Source of the DNA: Microbacterium sp. SLBN-146
GTDB taxonomy: Bacteria; Actinomycetota; Actinomycetes; Actinomycetales; Microbacteriaceae
NCBI RefSeq assembly: GCF_006715145.1
Contig: NZ_VFMR01000001.1
Location: forward strand, 744,001-808,000
Length of the DNA: 64,000 bases
Direction of reading: 5' to 3'
Part shown: piece by piece, positions 42,048 through 50,323 of the stretch
Layout: the number at the start of each line of letters is the position of its first letter
Numbering within the stretch: the first letter of the stretch is position 1
The notes under the pieces: model-generated
The model's database searches: none
What the model saw: only the letters and a program-made list of their open reading frames with translations
What the model was told of the DNA's origin: nothing
Translations under genes and position numbers: made by a program

Positions 42048-42887
42048 ATGCGTCTGGCCACCTGGAACGTCAACTCGATCCGAGCCCGCGTCGACCGCAT
42101 CGTCGACTTCGCGGTGCGAGAGCACATCGACGTGCTCGCGATGCAGGAGATCAAGTGCAAGGTCGAGCAGTTTCCGTTCGACCGGTTCGAAGAGGCGGGT
42201 TTCCACGTCGAGGCGCACGGGTTCTCGCAATGGAACGGCGTCGCGATCGCGAGCCGTGAGCCGATCACCGATGTGCGCACGTCCTTCCCCGGCATGCCCG
42301 GGTTCGCGAAAGGCCACGAGGGTCCCGACGCCCCCCAGGAGGCGCGGGCGATCGGCGCGACGATCGGCGGCGTCGAGGTGTGGAGCCTCTACGTGCCCAA
42401 CGGCCGTTCGCTCGGCGATCCGCATTATTTCTACAAGCTCGACTGGCTCGCCGCACTGACCGGCTACACGCAGGAGAGCCTCGCGCAGAACCCCGATCTC
42501 GCCCTCGCGCTCGTGGGCGACTTCAACATCGCGCCGACGGATGCCGACAACGGCGATCCGACCGTCGTGCAGGGCTTCGCGACCCACGTCTCGCCGCCCG
42601 AGCGCGAGGCGTACGGTGCGCTTCTGTCTGCCGGAGTGGAAGACGTCGTGCGCCCGCTCGTGCCGACGGGCTTCACGTACTGGGACTACAAGCAGCTGCG
42701 GTTCCCCCGCAACGAGGGCATGCGCATCGACTTCATCCTCGGCTCGCACGCGCTCGCCGAAGCCGTCACGGGGGCGACGATCCACCGCAACGAGCGGAAG
42801 GGCGAAGCGCCCAGCGATCACGTGCCGGTCGTCGTCGACCTCGACCTGACGGGCGACGACGATGATGACCGCCCCATGATCTTCTAG
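42048..42887 (+). CDS. xth: exodeoxyribonuclease III
   Basis: 279 residues. MRLATWNVNSIRARVDRI, LAMQEIKC (metal-binding Glu), SLYVPNGRS, GDFNIAPTDAD and the C-terminal PSDHVPVVVDLDL are the standard motifs of the AP-endonuclease/exonuclease III family. It cleaves at abasic sites and degrades DNA 3' ends in base-excision repair. ATG 42048 gives the canonical N-terminus. The last residues are an acidic run (DDDDDRP). Confidence 0.93.
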   Translation: MRLATWNVNSIRARVDRIVDFAVREHIDVLAMQEIKCKVEQFPFDRFEEAGFHVEAHGFSQWNGVAIASREPITDVRTSFPGMPGFAKGHEGPDAPQEARAIGATIGGVEVWSLYVPNGRSLGDPHYFYKLDWLAALTGYTQESLAQNPDLALALVGDFNIAPTDADNGDPTVVQGFATHVSPPEREAYGALLSAGVEDVVRPLVPTGFTYWDYKQLRFPRNEGMRIDFILGSHALAEAVTGATIHRNERKGEAPSDHVPVVVDLDLTGDDDDDRPMIF

Positions 42888-42925
42888 CGGCGCGTCCCCA
42901 CCCGCGCGGCCCCGTCGACACCGGG

Positions 42926-42997
42926 CGTCGAGACCGGGTGTTCCGCCGAACCCGGGCGGTACGCAGCCCGGTCTCGGCGAGATCCCCGGTTTCGGCG
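42926..42997. repeat. 72-bp palindrome, family B (diverged)
   Basis: Left arm cgtcgagaccgggtgttccg, right arm ending gagatccccggtttcggcg; inner arms gaacccgggc and gcccggtctc. It sits in the convergent gap between xth and the membrane-protein gene. Confidence 0.6.
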
Positions 42998-43025
42998 GCG
43001 CATCCGGCACGCACCCGCGCGCCGT

Positions 43026-43580
43026 CTACTCCGGTTCGGGGGTGCAGCCGGCGGGCTCGGAGTTGCCGCTGATCGCGAAGTCGTCGCACGTGAGGAAGTG
43101 GGGGTGGTTGATCCCGAGGAAGAGCGCACCGACGGCGACCCCCAGCACGACGACCGCGATCAACCACTTCGTGCGGCGCCGCGTCTCGGCCGCGAAGTCG
43201 GGCCACACGATGCGCACGAGCACCCAGAGGGTGAAGGGGATGCCGACGAGGACCGCCGCGAGCGCGAAGAGGTCCACGATCGCCACCGCGAGATCGGTCG
43301 TCTCGTCTTCGACGACGAAGTTGAGGAAGATCCACAGTGACGGCAGCAGGAGAAGCATCGCCCGCACGAGACGCCCACCGATCGGCTTGCGCTCGACCAG
43401 CACGAAGACGAAGGCCGCCGTCGATGCCGCCCACAGCGCCAGGATGTCGTCGAAGAAGATCTCCTGCCACGCGCCGAGGGTGAACGCCGGCCACCAGACG
43501 ATGGCGGCCATGCCGACCATGACGACACCGACGGGAACGTCCCGGCGACGCTTCTCTTCGACAGCGGATACCTCGGTCAC
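43026..43580 (-). CDS. membrane protein with five predicted helices
   Basis: 184 residues from GTG 43580. Predicted helices at about 16-36, 44-62, 72-90, 98-122 and 140-158, followed by an external tail with two cysteines (LTCDDF, AGCTP) that might pair. No recognised family. It starts 49 bases beyond the end of the RibD-like gene and ends at a family B palindrome. Function unknown. Confidence 0.7.
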   Translation of the reverse strand: MTEVSAVEEKRRRDVPVGVVMVGMAAIVWWPAFTLGAWQEIFFDDILALWAASTAAFVFVLVERKPIGGRLVRAMLLLLPSLWIFLNFVVEDETTDLAVAIVDLFALAAVLVGIPFTLWVLVRIVWPDFAAETRRRTKWLIAVVVLGVAVGALFLGINHPHFLTCDDFAISGNSEPAGCTPEPE

Positions 43581-43629
43581 AGCCGCACGCTAGCGTGGGC
43601 CGTCGCGGCATCCGTGTTCCCACGCCGCG

Positions 43630-44268
43630 TCAGCCGTCTCGGTCGACGGCCTCCATGTCGCCCGTGATCGGGCTTCCCGCCGGCGCGTACCGCAGCTGCA
43701 CGACGCCCCCGTCGCCGCTGATCGGCGGCTCGACGAGGCGGAGTCGGGCGGGGGTCGCGGCATCCGGGAACACTCTCTTGCCCTCACCCAGGACGACGGG
43801 ATACACCCAGAGCCGGAGTTCGTCGTAGAGCTCCCGCGCGAGGAGCGTTTGGACGAGGTCGACGCTGCCGACCACATGGACCTCGGCGTGCCGGTGCCGC
43901 AGGGCTTCGACCTCGTGGCCGATGTCATCACCGATCCGCGTCGTGCCGGACCACTCGGGCTCGAATGCCCGGCGCGATGCGACGTACTTGGGCACGGCGT
44001 CGAACGTACGCCCGATGAGCCCGGCTGGACCGTCGGTGTGCTGCGGCCAGTACGCCGCGAAGATGTCGTAGGTCCGGTGGCCGAGCAGCAACGCGTCCAT
44101 CGAGTGGATGTAGGCGTCGACCTGCTCGCCGACCATCGCATCGGGGATGGGAGCCTGCCATCCGCCCCACGGGAATCCGTTCGACGGGTCTTCGTCGGGT
44201 CCCCCGGGCGCCTGCGCCACGCCGTCGAGCGTCGTGAACAGGTCGATGACGATGCGTCCGCGTGCCAT
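43630..44268 (-). CDS. dihydrofolate reductase-like (RibD C-terminal) family protein
   Basis: 212 residues from ATG 44268, preceded by a strong ribosome-binding site (gaggagga). RIVIDLFTTLDGVAQAPGGPDED and LLGHRTYDIFAAYWP are the opening of the RibD_C/DHFR-like reductase group, followed by EVHVVGSVDLVQTLL and DELRLWVYPVVLGEGKRVF. These are NADPH-dependent reductases of mostly unknown substrate, distinct from true FolA. Divergent from the histidine kinase gene. Confidence 0.87.
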   Translation of the reverse strand: MARGRIVIDLFTTLDGVAQAPGGPDEDPSNGFPWGGWQAPIPDAMVGEQVDAYIHSMDALLLGHRTYDIFAAYWPQHTDGPAGLIGRTFDAVPKYVASRRAFEPEWSGTTRIGDDIGHEVEALRHRHAEVHVVGSVDLVQTLLARELYDELRLWVYPVVLGEGKRVFPDAATPARLRLVEPPISGDGGVVQLRYAPAGSPITGDMEAVDRDG

Positions 44269-44369
44269 GGCTCCTCCTCGCCCCGACGATAGGCGTGAGG
44301 GCGTGCCGGAACAAGCGTCTCCACCCCCAGACGGATGCCGCGTGGCCGACGCCTGCGTACCGTGGAGGC

Positions 44370-45632
44370 ATGATCGACTCATCGCCGCCGCTGCGCGCGC
44401 GCACACCGGTCACTCGTGACGGTCTCCGTGCCGACGTGTGGCTCGCGGGAGGCCTCCTCGTCGGCGCGATCCTCAGCACGGCGCTCGGCTCGGTCGCAGG
44501 GCTCTACGGCGAGGACACCCCCGGAATGGAGTGGGGCCTCCTCTACGCGGTCGGTCTGACCGTTCCCCTCGCCTTCCGTCGCCGGGCGCCGGTCATCGCG
44601 GCGGTCACGGTCGCGGTCGCGTTCTTCATCGCCGTGTCGTTCCGCATCCCCGAGGTGTACGTCGGCAACATCGCGCTGTTCATCGCCCTCTACACGGTCG
44701 GCGCGTGGGTCGACGATCGGCGCAGGGCGACGATCGTCCGCGTCTCGATCATCGTGGCGATGTTCGTCTGGCTGCTCGTGACGATGTTCCAGTCCGCCAC
44801 GTCGCCCGACGACGACGGACTGTCCCGAGTCGGACTCTTCTCACCGTTCGTCGCGTTCATGCTGATGCAGCTCCTGGTCAACGTCGCGTTCTTCGCCGGC
44901 GCTTACTACATGGGTGATCGCGCGCACGTCGCCGCGCTCGAGCGCGCGGCACTGGAGGAGCGGACACGCGAGCTCGAAGCGGCTCGCGACCTTGCCGCGG
45001 CGCAGGCCGTCACTCTGGACCGCGTCCGGATCGCACGCGAACTGCACGACGTCGTCGCCCACCACGTCTCGGCGATGGGCGTACAGGCGGGGGCGGCCCG
45101 CGCGGTGCTGGAGAAGGATCCGGATGCCGCGCGCACCGCGCTCGCGGGTATCGAGGCGTCGGCGCGGTCGGCCCTCACCGACCTGCGCCAGCTGCTCGAG
45201 ACCCTGCGCGAGCCCGGCGGTGAGCCGACAGAGGGGTCGACGCTGCGCCTCGACGACATCGGGTCGCTCGTAGCGCACGCGAACGAGAACGGCCTCCCCA
45301 CGACGTTCACAGTCGTCGGCGCCCCTGTCGACCTTCCCGAGGTCGTGCAGGTCAACCTCTATCGCATCACCCAGGAAGCGCTCACGAACGCCCGGCGGCA
45401 CAGCGGGCCCGACGCGACGGCCGACGTGCGCGTGCGGTACGGCACGGACATCGAGCTCGAGATCGTCAGCAGCGGCCGCAACACGTCATCGGGGACCCGC
45501 ACGGGGCTCGGCATCGTCGGAATGCGCGAGCGCGCGGCCGCGTCGGGCGGTCGCATCGAGATCGGTCCCCGCACGCGCGGCGGGTTCCTCGTGCGCGTGA
45601 AGGTTCCCGCTCCCGCGGCGGTGCTCGCGTGA
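44370..45632 (+). CDS. sensor histidine kinase, NarL/DesK-type
   Basis: 420 residues. About six N-terminal membrane segments (residues 25-185) are followed by a coiled-coil linker (ALEERTRELEAARDLAAAQ), the HisKA_3 phosphoacceptor RIARELHDVVAHHVSAM with His near 226, and an HATPase with NLYRITQEALTNARRHS and GLGIVGMRERA. It phosphorylates the LuxR-type regulator encoded immediately downstream (4-base overlap, GTGA). The signal is unknown; the many short helices without a large external domain suggest a membrane-intrinsic cue such as envelope stress. Confidence 0.92.
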   Translation: MIDSSPPLRARTPVTRDGLRADVWLAGGLLVGAILSTALGSVAGLYGEDTPGMEWGLLYAVGLTVPLAFRRRAPVIAAVTVAVAFFIAVSFRIPEVYVGNIALFIALYTVGAWVDDRRRATIVRVSIIVAMFVWLLVTMFQSATSPDDDGLSRVGLFSPFVAFMLMQLLVNVAFFAGAYYMGDRAHVAALERAALEERTRELEAARDLAAAQAVTLDRVRIARELHDVVAHHVSAMGVQAGAARAVLEKDPDAARTALAGIEASARSALTDLRQLLETLREPGGEPTEGSTLRLDDIGSLVAHANENGLPTTFTVVGAPVDLPEVVQVNLYRITQEALTNARRHSGPDATADVRVRYGTDIELEIVSSGRNTSSGTRTGLGIVGMRERAAASGGRIEIGPRTRGGFLVRVKVPAPAAVLA

Positions 45633-46318
45633 GCCCGATCCGCGTCCTCCTCGTCGATGACCACGCGGTCATGCGGGCGGGCTTCCGGATGATCCTCGAA
45701 GCGCAGGAGGACATCGAGGTCGTCGGCGAGGCGGCCGACGGTGAGGCGTCTGTCGCCGCGGCATCCGCCCTCCGCCCGGACGTGATCTGCATGGACGTTC
45801 AGATGCCGGTCCTCGACGGAATCGAGGCGACCCGCCGGATCGTCGCCGACCCCGCACTGACCGCCGCCGTCGTGATCGTGACGACCTTCGACCGCGACGA
45901 CTACCTGTTCGAGGCCCTTTCGGCAGGAGCGAGCGGCTTCCTCCTCAAGAACGCCGGTCCGGAAGAGCTCGTGACGGCCGTACGGGTCGCGGCGGCCGGC
46001 GACGCCCTCCTGGCACCCGAGGTCACACGGCGGGTGATCGAGCGGTTCGCGGGGCAGCATCCCGCCTCCCCCGCGTCGTCGGCGGCGAGTCCGTCGGCCG
46101 CGCGCACGACGACCGGCGCCATCGCCGCCCCGCTCACCGACCGTGAAGAGGAAGTGCTGCGGCTCGTCGCACAGGCGATGAGCAACGCCGAGATCGCGCA
46201 GCGCCTCTACATCGGGGAGGCGACCGTCAAGACGCACGTGTCGAACATCCTGCAGAAGCTCGGGGCGAGGGACCGCGTCGCCGCCGTCGTCTACGCACAC
46301 CAGCACGGCCTCGCCTGA
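45629..46318 (+). CDS. LuxR/NarL-family response regulator
   Basis: 229 residues from GTG 45629. Receiver domain with DDHAVMR, phosphorylatable Asp56 in ICMDVQMP and the conserved Lys in FLLKNAG; a Ser/Ala-rich linker (about 140-160); then a LuxR helix-turn-helix (LTDREEEVLRLVAQAMSNAEIAQRL, VKTHVSNILQKLGARDRVAAVVYA). Coupled to the kinase gene. A 12-bp perfect hairpin begins within its last codons. The NatAB-like exporter at 47159 is a candidate target by proximity only. Confidence 0.93.
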   Translation: MSPIRVLLVDDHAVMRAGFRMILEAQEDIEVVGEAADGEASVAAASALRPDVICMDVQMPVLDGIEATRRIVADPALTAAVVIVTTFDRDDYLFEALSAGASGFLLKNAGPEELVTAVRVAAAGDALLAPEVTRRVIERFAGQHPASPASSAASPSAARTTTGAIAAPLTDREEEVLRLVAQAMSNAEIAQRLYIGEATVKTHVSNILQKLGARDRVAAVVYAHQHGLA

Positions 46319-46342
46319 GGCTGATCCCTCGGCGAGGCCGTG
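46304..46342 (+). terminator. 12-bp perfect hairpin spanning the regulator stop codon
   Basis: cacggcctcgcc (46304-46315) and ggcgaggccgtg (46331-46342) pair perfectly across a 15-base loop that contains the TGA. There is no T tract after it. Such U-less hairpins are common terminators or 3' stabilisers in high-GC actinobacteria. It also lies 27 bases from the stop of the convergent FMN-reductase gene. Confidence 0.6.
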
Positions 46343-46368
46343 CGACGTGATGGAGTGACGAACCTGGG

Positions 46369-46938
46369 TCAGGCCGAGACGGGCACCCGTGCGTAGCGGT
46401 CGACGAGCGTCCCGAAGGCCTCGAGGTAGCCGACGAGGAACTCGGCCATCTGGTCGTCGGTCACTTCTCCCGTGTCGGTGAAGACACCGGGGAGGGACTG
46501 GATGTACGCCTCGGGCTGCCCGAGGGTCGGAGCGTTGTAGTGGCTCAGGATCGCCTTGAGGTGCTGCTGCGCCGCGGCCGTCCCGATCGGGCCACCGGAG
46601 GTTCCGATGACGGCGGTCGGCTTGCCGTTGAAGGAACCCTGACCCCACGGGCGCGCCGACCAGTCGAGGGCGTTCTTGAGGACGCCGGGGATCGAGCGGC
46701 TGTACTCGGGCGTCACGATGATGACACCGTCGACGTCGTCGATGGCCTGCTTGAAGTCACGCGCGACCTGCGGGAAGTCGGCATCGAAGTCCTGCGAGTA
46801 GAAGGGCAGATCCTTGATCGGGATCTCCACGAGCGTCGTGCCCTCGGGAGCCAGACGCTCGAGCGCCTTGGCGAGTCGCCGGTTGATCGACGTCGACGAG
46901 ATGCTGCCGACGATGTAGCCGATGGTGCGGTCGGTCAT
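46369..46938 (-). CDS. NADPH-dependent FMN reductase family protein
   Basis: 189 residues. Flavodoxin-like fold with YIVGSISSTSINRRLAKAL (FMN phosphate loop), LPFYSQDFD and the family signature VTPEYSRSIPGVLKNALDW, then GTSGGPIGTAAAQQHL. Such enzymes reduce flavins, azo dyes, quinones or chromate with NADPH. ATG 46938 lies 220 bases from the divergent ABC transporter operon. Physiological substrate unknown. Confidence 0.9.
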   Translation of the reverse strand: MTDRTIGYIVGSISSTSINRRLAKALERLAPEGTTLVEIPIKDLPFYSQDFDADFPQVARDFKQAIDDVDGVIIVTPEYSRSIPGVLKNALDWSARPWGQGSFNGKPTAVIGTSGGPIGTAAAQQHLKAILSHYNAPTLGQPEAYIQSLPGVFTDTGEVTDDQMAEFLVGYLEAFGTLVDRYARVPVSA

Positions 46939-47158
46939 GTGCGTTCCTCACGTGAAATGAAAGGCGTCCCCGGCGGGGACCACCGTGGACGTTCCACCGG
47001 TGTCAAGGAACCGTGTCAGCGGTCTATTCCCGCGCATAGAGTCTTCCCAGGTAACCTCGTCTCCCCCGCGAGGTGGAGAGGGCAAGACCCGCCCTGAGGG
47101 GGATGCCGCGACCCGCACCCCTCCGTAGCGTCGATGTCATGGACCACAGGAGGATCGC
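46939..47158. other. divergent intergenic region, no gene
   Basis: 220 bases with the promoters of the FMN reductase and ABC exporter genes. A Shine-Dalgarno (aggagga) precedes ATG 47159. A partial dyad, acctcgtctcccccgcgaggt, lies at 47053-47073. No confident promoter elements. Confidence 0.35.
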
Positions 47159-48043
47159 ATGCTGACTCTGACCGGCATCACGAAGAGCTACGGCGGACGC
47201 CGCGTGCTCGACGACATCGGCTTCGACGTCCGCCCGGGGCGCCTGACGGGCTTCGTCGGCGGCAACGGAGCGGGCAAGACGACGACGATGCGCATCATCC
47301 TCGGGGTGCTCGCGAAAGACGACGGCGTCGTCGCGCTCGACGGAGCGGCCGTCACGGCCGCCGACCGGCGTTCGTTCGGGTACATGCCCGAAGAGCGGGG
47401 CCTGTACCCGAAGATGAAGGTGCTCGACCAGGTCGTCTACCTCGCACGCCTGCACGGGTTCTCGAAGTCCGACGCGACGGAGCGCGCGCGTGCACTGCTC
47501 GAGGAACTCGGCCTCGGCGAGCGCCTCGGCGACAACATCGAGACACTGTCGCTCGGAAACCAGCAGCGCGCGCAGATCGCCGCCGCCCTCGTCCACGATC
47601 CGAAGGTGCTGATCCTCGACGAGCCGTTCTCGGGTCTCGATCCGCTCGCCGTCGATGTCGTCGCGACCGTTCTGCAGCAGCGGGCAGCCGACGGAGCCTC
47701 GGTCCTCTTCTCCTCGCACCAGCTCGATGTCGTCGAGCGGCTGTGCGACGACCTCGTCATCATCGCCGGTGGAACGATCCGGGCGGCCGGCCCGCGTGAC
47801 GAACTGCGAGCGCAGCACTCGAACCGTCGCTACGAGCTCGTTTCGACGGGCGACGCCGGCTGGCTCCGTGACGAGCCGGGCGTCGACGTGCACGACTTCG
47901 ACGGGGGCTATGCCCTGTTCGACGTCGATTCCGACGAGACGGCGCAGCGGATCCTCCGTCGTGCCGTCGAGCAGGGAGACGTCGCGAGCTTCTCGCCGCA
48001 GCATCCGTCCCTCGCCCAGATCTTCAAGGAGGTCATCCAGTGA
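47159..48043 (+). CDS. ABC transporter ATPase, NatA-like
   Basis: 294 residues. Walker A GGNGAGKTT at 34-42, signature LSLGNQQRAQ (a known variant of LSGGQ), Walker B VLILDEPFSGLD, H-loop SSHQLD. The C-terminal 80 residues form the regulatory part seen in NatA-type proteins that pair with a two-cluster permease. Coupled to the permease gene by a 4-base overlap (GTGA). Homologues export sodium or drugs; substrate here is inferred only from the permease type. Confidence 0.9.
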   Translation: MLTLTGITKSYGGRRVLDDIGFDVRPGRLTGFVGGNGAGKTTTMRIILGVLAKDDGVVALDGAAVTAADRRSFGYMPEERGLYPKMKVLDQVVYLARLHGFSKSDATERARALLEELGLGERLGDNIETLSLGNQQRAQIAAALVHDPKVLILDEPFSGLDPLAVDVVATVLQQRAADGASVLFSSHQLDVVERLCDDLVIIAGGTIRAAGPRDELRAQHSNRRYELVSTGDAGWLRDEPGVDVHDFDGGYALFDVDSDETAQRILRRAVEQGDVASFSPQHPSLAQIFKEVIQ

Positions 48044-49161
48044 GCACCCTCACGACACCGGCCCGCCGCACGCAGGGGCCTGCCGCCCCCAACTTCGCTC
48101 AGAGCACGTGGCTCGTCGCCGAACGAGAGATCGGCTCGAAGCTGCGCAGCAAGTCGTTCCTCATCTCCTTCGGCATCCTTTTCGGGATCGCCCTCATCGG
48201 CGTCGTCTGGGCCGGCTTCGCGGCGGGGAACACCTCCGGCACGCCGGTCGCCGTCACGTCCGATGCGCAGCAGCTGCTGCCATCGACGGCGGGACTCGAG
48301 ATCACGGAGGTGTCCGACCGCGCTGCGGCGGAAGACCTCGTGACGGCGGGCGACGTCGATCTCGCGATCGTCGGCGACTCCGCCTCCCCGACGGGGTTCA
48401 CCGTCATCGCCGAGAGCGACGTCTCCTCGACCGTGCTGCTCGGACTGTCCGTCCCGCCGACCGTCGAGCTGCTCGATCCCGCGGGAGCATGGAACTTCGT
48501 CGGCTACATCGTCGCGATCGGCTTCGGGTTCGTCTTCCTCCTGTCGGCGCAGATGTTCGGCTCGACGATCGCGCAGAGCGTCGTCGAAGAGAAGCAGACG
48601 CGCGTCGTGGAGCTCCTCATCTCGGCGATCCCGACCCGCGCCCTTCTGGCCGGCAAGGTCATCGGGAACACCGTGCTCGCGATGGGTCAGATCCTCATCC
48701 TGGCGGCGATCATCGTCGTCGGTCTCACCGTCACGGGTCAGACCGAACTCCTCCAGGGCATCGGAGCGCCGATCATCTGGTTCGCGATCTTCTTCCTCTT
48801 CGGGTTCATCCTGCTCGCGGCGCTCTTCGCCGCGGCTGCCGCGATGGTCTCGCGGCAGGAGGACATCGGATCGACGACGGGCCCGCTCATCCTCCTGATC
48901 ATGGCGCCGTACTTCCTCGTCATCTTCCTGTGGAACAACGCGACGGTCCTGACCGTCATGTCGTACGTGCCGTTCTCGGCTCCCGTCGGCATGCCGATGC
49001 GCCTCTTCCTGGGGCAGGCGGAGTGGTGGGAGCCGCTGCTCTCGCTCGCCATCCTGTTCGTCACGTGCATCGCCGCGATCCTCATCGGAGCGAAGATCTA
49101 CGACAACTCCCTCCTGCGGATGGGCGCGCGCGTCAAGCTCATGGACGCTCTGCGCGGCTGA
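48040..49161 (+). CDS. ABC-2 permease, NatB-like
   Basis: 373 residues from GTG 48040. One N-terminal helix (about 45-62), an extracytoplasmic domain of about 90 residues (70-155), then a five-helix membrane block with VVEEKQTRVVELLISAIPTRALLAGKVIGN, the conserved coupling segment of NatB/YhaP-type permeases, and SRQEDIGSTTGPL. This layout matches NatB Na+ exporters and related CcmB-like exporters. Works with the ATPase upstream. Followed by a family B palindrome. Confidence 0.9.
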   Translation: MSTLTTPARRTQGPAAPNFAQSTWLVAEREIGSKLRSKSFLISFGILFGIALIGVVWAGFAAGNTSGTPVAVTSDAQQLLPSTAGLEITEVSDRAAAEDLVTAGDVDLAIVGDSASPTGFTVIAESDVSSTVLLGLSVPPTVELLDPAGAWNFVGYIVAIGFGFVFLLSAQMFGSTIAQSVVEEKQTRVVELLISAIPTRALLAGKVIGNTVLAMGQILILAAIIVVGLTVTGQTELLQGIGAPIIWFAIFFLFGFILLAALFAAAAAMVSRQEDIGSTTGPLILLIMAPYFLVIFLWNNATVLTVMSYVPFSAPVGMPMRLFLGQAEWWEPLLSLAILFVTCIAAILIGAKIYDNSLLRMGARVKLMDALRG

Positions 49162-49195
49162 GCCGCGGCATCCGTCCCGGCTCTGCCGCGGCATC

Positions 49196-49280
49196 CGTCG
49201 AGAACCCGCGATCTCGCCGAGACTCCCCGTTGTGCGCGGTGTGCAACGGGGAGTCTCGGCGAGACTCCGGGTTCTCGACG
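49196..49280. repeat. 85-bp nested palindrome, family B
   Basis: Outer arms cgtcgagaaccc and gggttctcgacg, inner arms atctcgccgagactccccgt and acggggagtctcggcgaga (the right arm read directly), around a loop of about 10 bases. Nearly perfect pairing over 37 bases per arm. It sits between the convergent permease and VOC genes. Two shorter direct copies of gggttctcgacgggtcag follow at 49269-49303. Confidence 0.9.
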
Positions 49281-49299
49281 GGTCAGGGTTCTCGACGGG

Positions 49300-49680
49300 T
49301 CAGGACTCGAGGACGGCGAGGACGTTGCCCGCGGGATCGCGGAACCAGGCGATCGGGGGGCCGCCGACCTCGCGGACGATGCCCTTCGAGTCGGAGGGGA
49401 ACTCGTCATCCCCGTAGATCTTCGTCTGCACGCCCTTCGCGTTGAGGGCGTCCACGGCGGCGTCGATGTCGTCGACGGGGAAGTTCAGGATCGTGAAGCT
49501 CGCGGGCTCGTGGTTCGGCTTCCCGTAGATGAGGATGTGCCCTCCCGACGAGAGTCGCAGCTCGAGGAAGCCCATCTCGTTGTCGTGGACGTCGAGCTCG
49601 AGCGTGTCGCGATAGAACGTGCGCGCCGCATCGATGTCATCGACGGAGAAACCCCCGAAGGCGCGGTCGGTATCGAACAT
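49300..49680 (-). CDS. VOC (glyoxalase/bleomycin-resistance) family protein
   Basis: 126 residues. Two beta-alpha-beta-beta-beta modules: GFSVDDIDAARTFYRDTLELDV and FPVDDIDAAVDALNAKGV, ending WFRDPAGNVLAVLE, the standard VOC pattern with possible metal ligands Glu (FLELRL) and the final Glu. These small proteins act as dioxygenases, glyoxalases or antibiotic-binding proteins; no assignment can be made. The last codons lie within the repeat downstream of the 85-bp palindrome. Confidence 0.87.
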   Translation of the reverse strand: MFDTDRAFGGFSVDDIDAARTFYRDTLELDVHDNEMGFLELRLSSGGHILIYGKPNHEPASFTILNFPVDDIDAAVDALNAKGVQTKIYGDDEFPSDSKGIVREVGGPPIAWFRDPAGNVLAVLES

Positions 49681-49750
49681 GGACGGACCTCCCGATCGTG
49701 GAGTCTCCAGCATCCGCCGATCTCCGCGCGATGTCGAGGGGGTGGAAGCT

Positions 49751-50218
49751 TCAGCGCTCGACGAGGATGCCGTCGGCATCGGCCCACACGTGCAGGCCAG
49801 GAGCGAAGACCACGCCCGCGATCGTGACCGGCACATCGACCTCGCCAACACCCGCCTTGGCGCTCTTGCGCGGATTCGAGCCCAGCGCCTTGATGCCGAG
49901 GTCGAGACGCGCGAGCGCCTCGCGGTCGCGGATCGCCCCGTTCACGATGATCCCGGCCCACCCGTTCTCGACCGCGGAAGCCGCGATGAGATCGCCGACG
50001 AGCGCGGACTCGAGCGACCCACCGCCGTCGACGACGAGGACGGCGCCGTGTCCGGGCGACGAGAGCACCGACTTGACGAGGGCGTTGTCGCGGTGACAGC
50101 GGACGGTGCGCACGGGCCCGTCGAACGCCGCGCGTCCGCCGAGGTCCTGGAATTGCCGCGCGACCGAATCGAGTTCTTCGCCGCGCTCGTCGTACAGGTC
50201 TGCCGTCGCGATCGTCAT
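49751..50218 (-). CDS. rraA: RraA family protein
   Basis: 155 residues. TADLYDERGEELDSVARQFQDLGGRAAFDGPV, VKSVLSSPGHGAVLVVDGGGSLESALVGDLIAASA and GWAGIIVNGAIRDREAL split into the typical RraA blocks (G-D-x-x-A and the N-G-x-x-R-D motif). The family includes RNase E regulators and 4-hydroxy-4-methyl-2-oxoglutarate aldolases; the GDxxxxxA and GAIRD residues needed for aldolase/oxaloacetate decarboxylase activity are present. Divergent from the type III PKS gene by 105 bases. Confidence 0.9.
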   Translation of the reverse strand: MTIATADLYDERGEELDSVARQFQDLGGRAAFDGPVRTVRCHRDNALVKSVLSSPGHGAVLVVDGGGSLESALVGDLIAASAVENGWAGIIVNGAIRDREALARLDLGIKALGSNPRKSAKAGVGEVDVPVTIAGVVFAPGLHVWADADGILVER

Positions 50219-50254
50219 GCACCCACGCTACGCGGGCACGGCTCGCGGCGACGG

Positions 50255-50272
50255 GACAATAGACGTCTTGTC
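50255..50272. promoter_or_regulatory. palindrome upstream of the type III PKS operon
   Basis: GACAATAGACGTCTTGTC: an inner perfect AGACGTCT with GACAA and TTGTC flanks, in the divergent rraA/PKS gap, about 50 bases before the PKS ATG. Candidate operator for either gene; no regulator gene is adjacent. Confidence 0.35.
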
Positions 50273-50323
50273 ATACGTGCGCCAGTACGAGCGCGAAAGG
50301 CCCGAACGCGCCTATCGTGAAGC

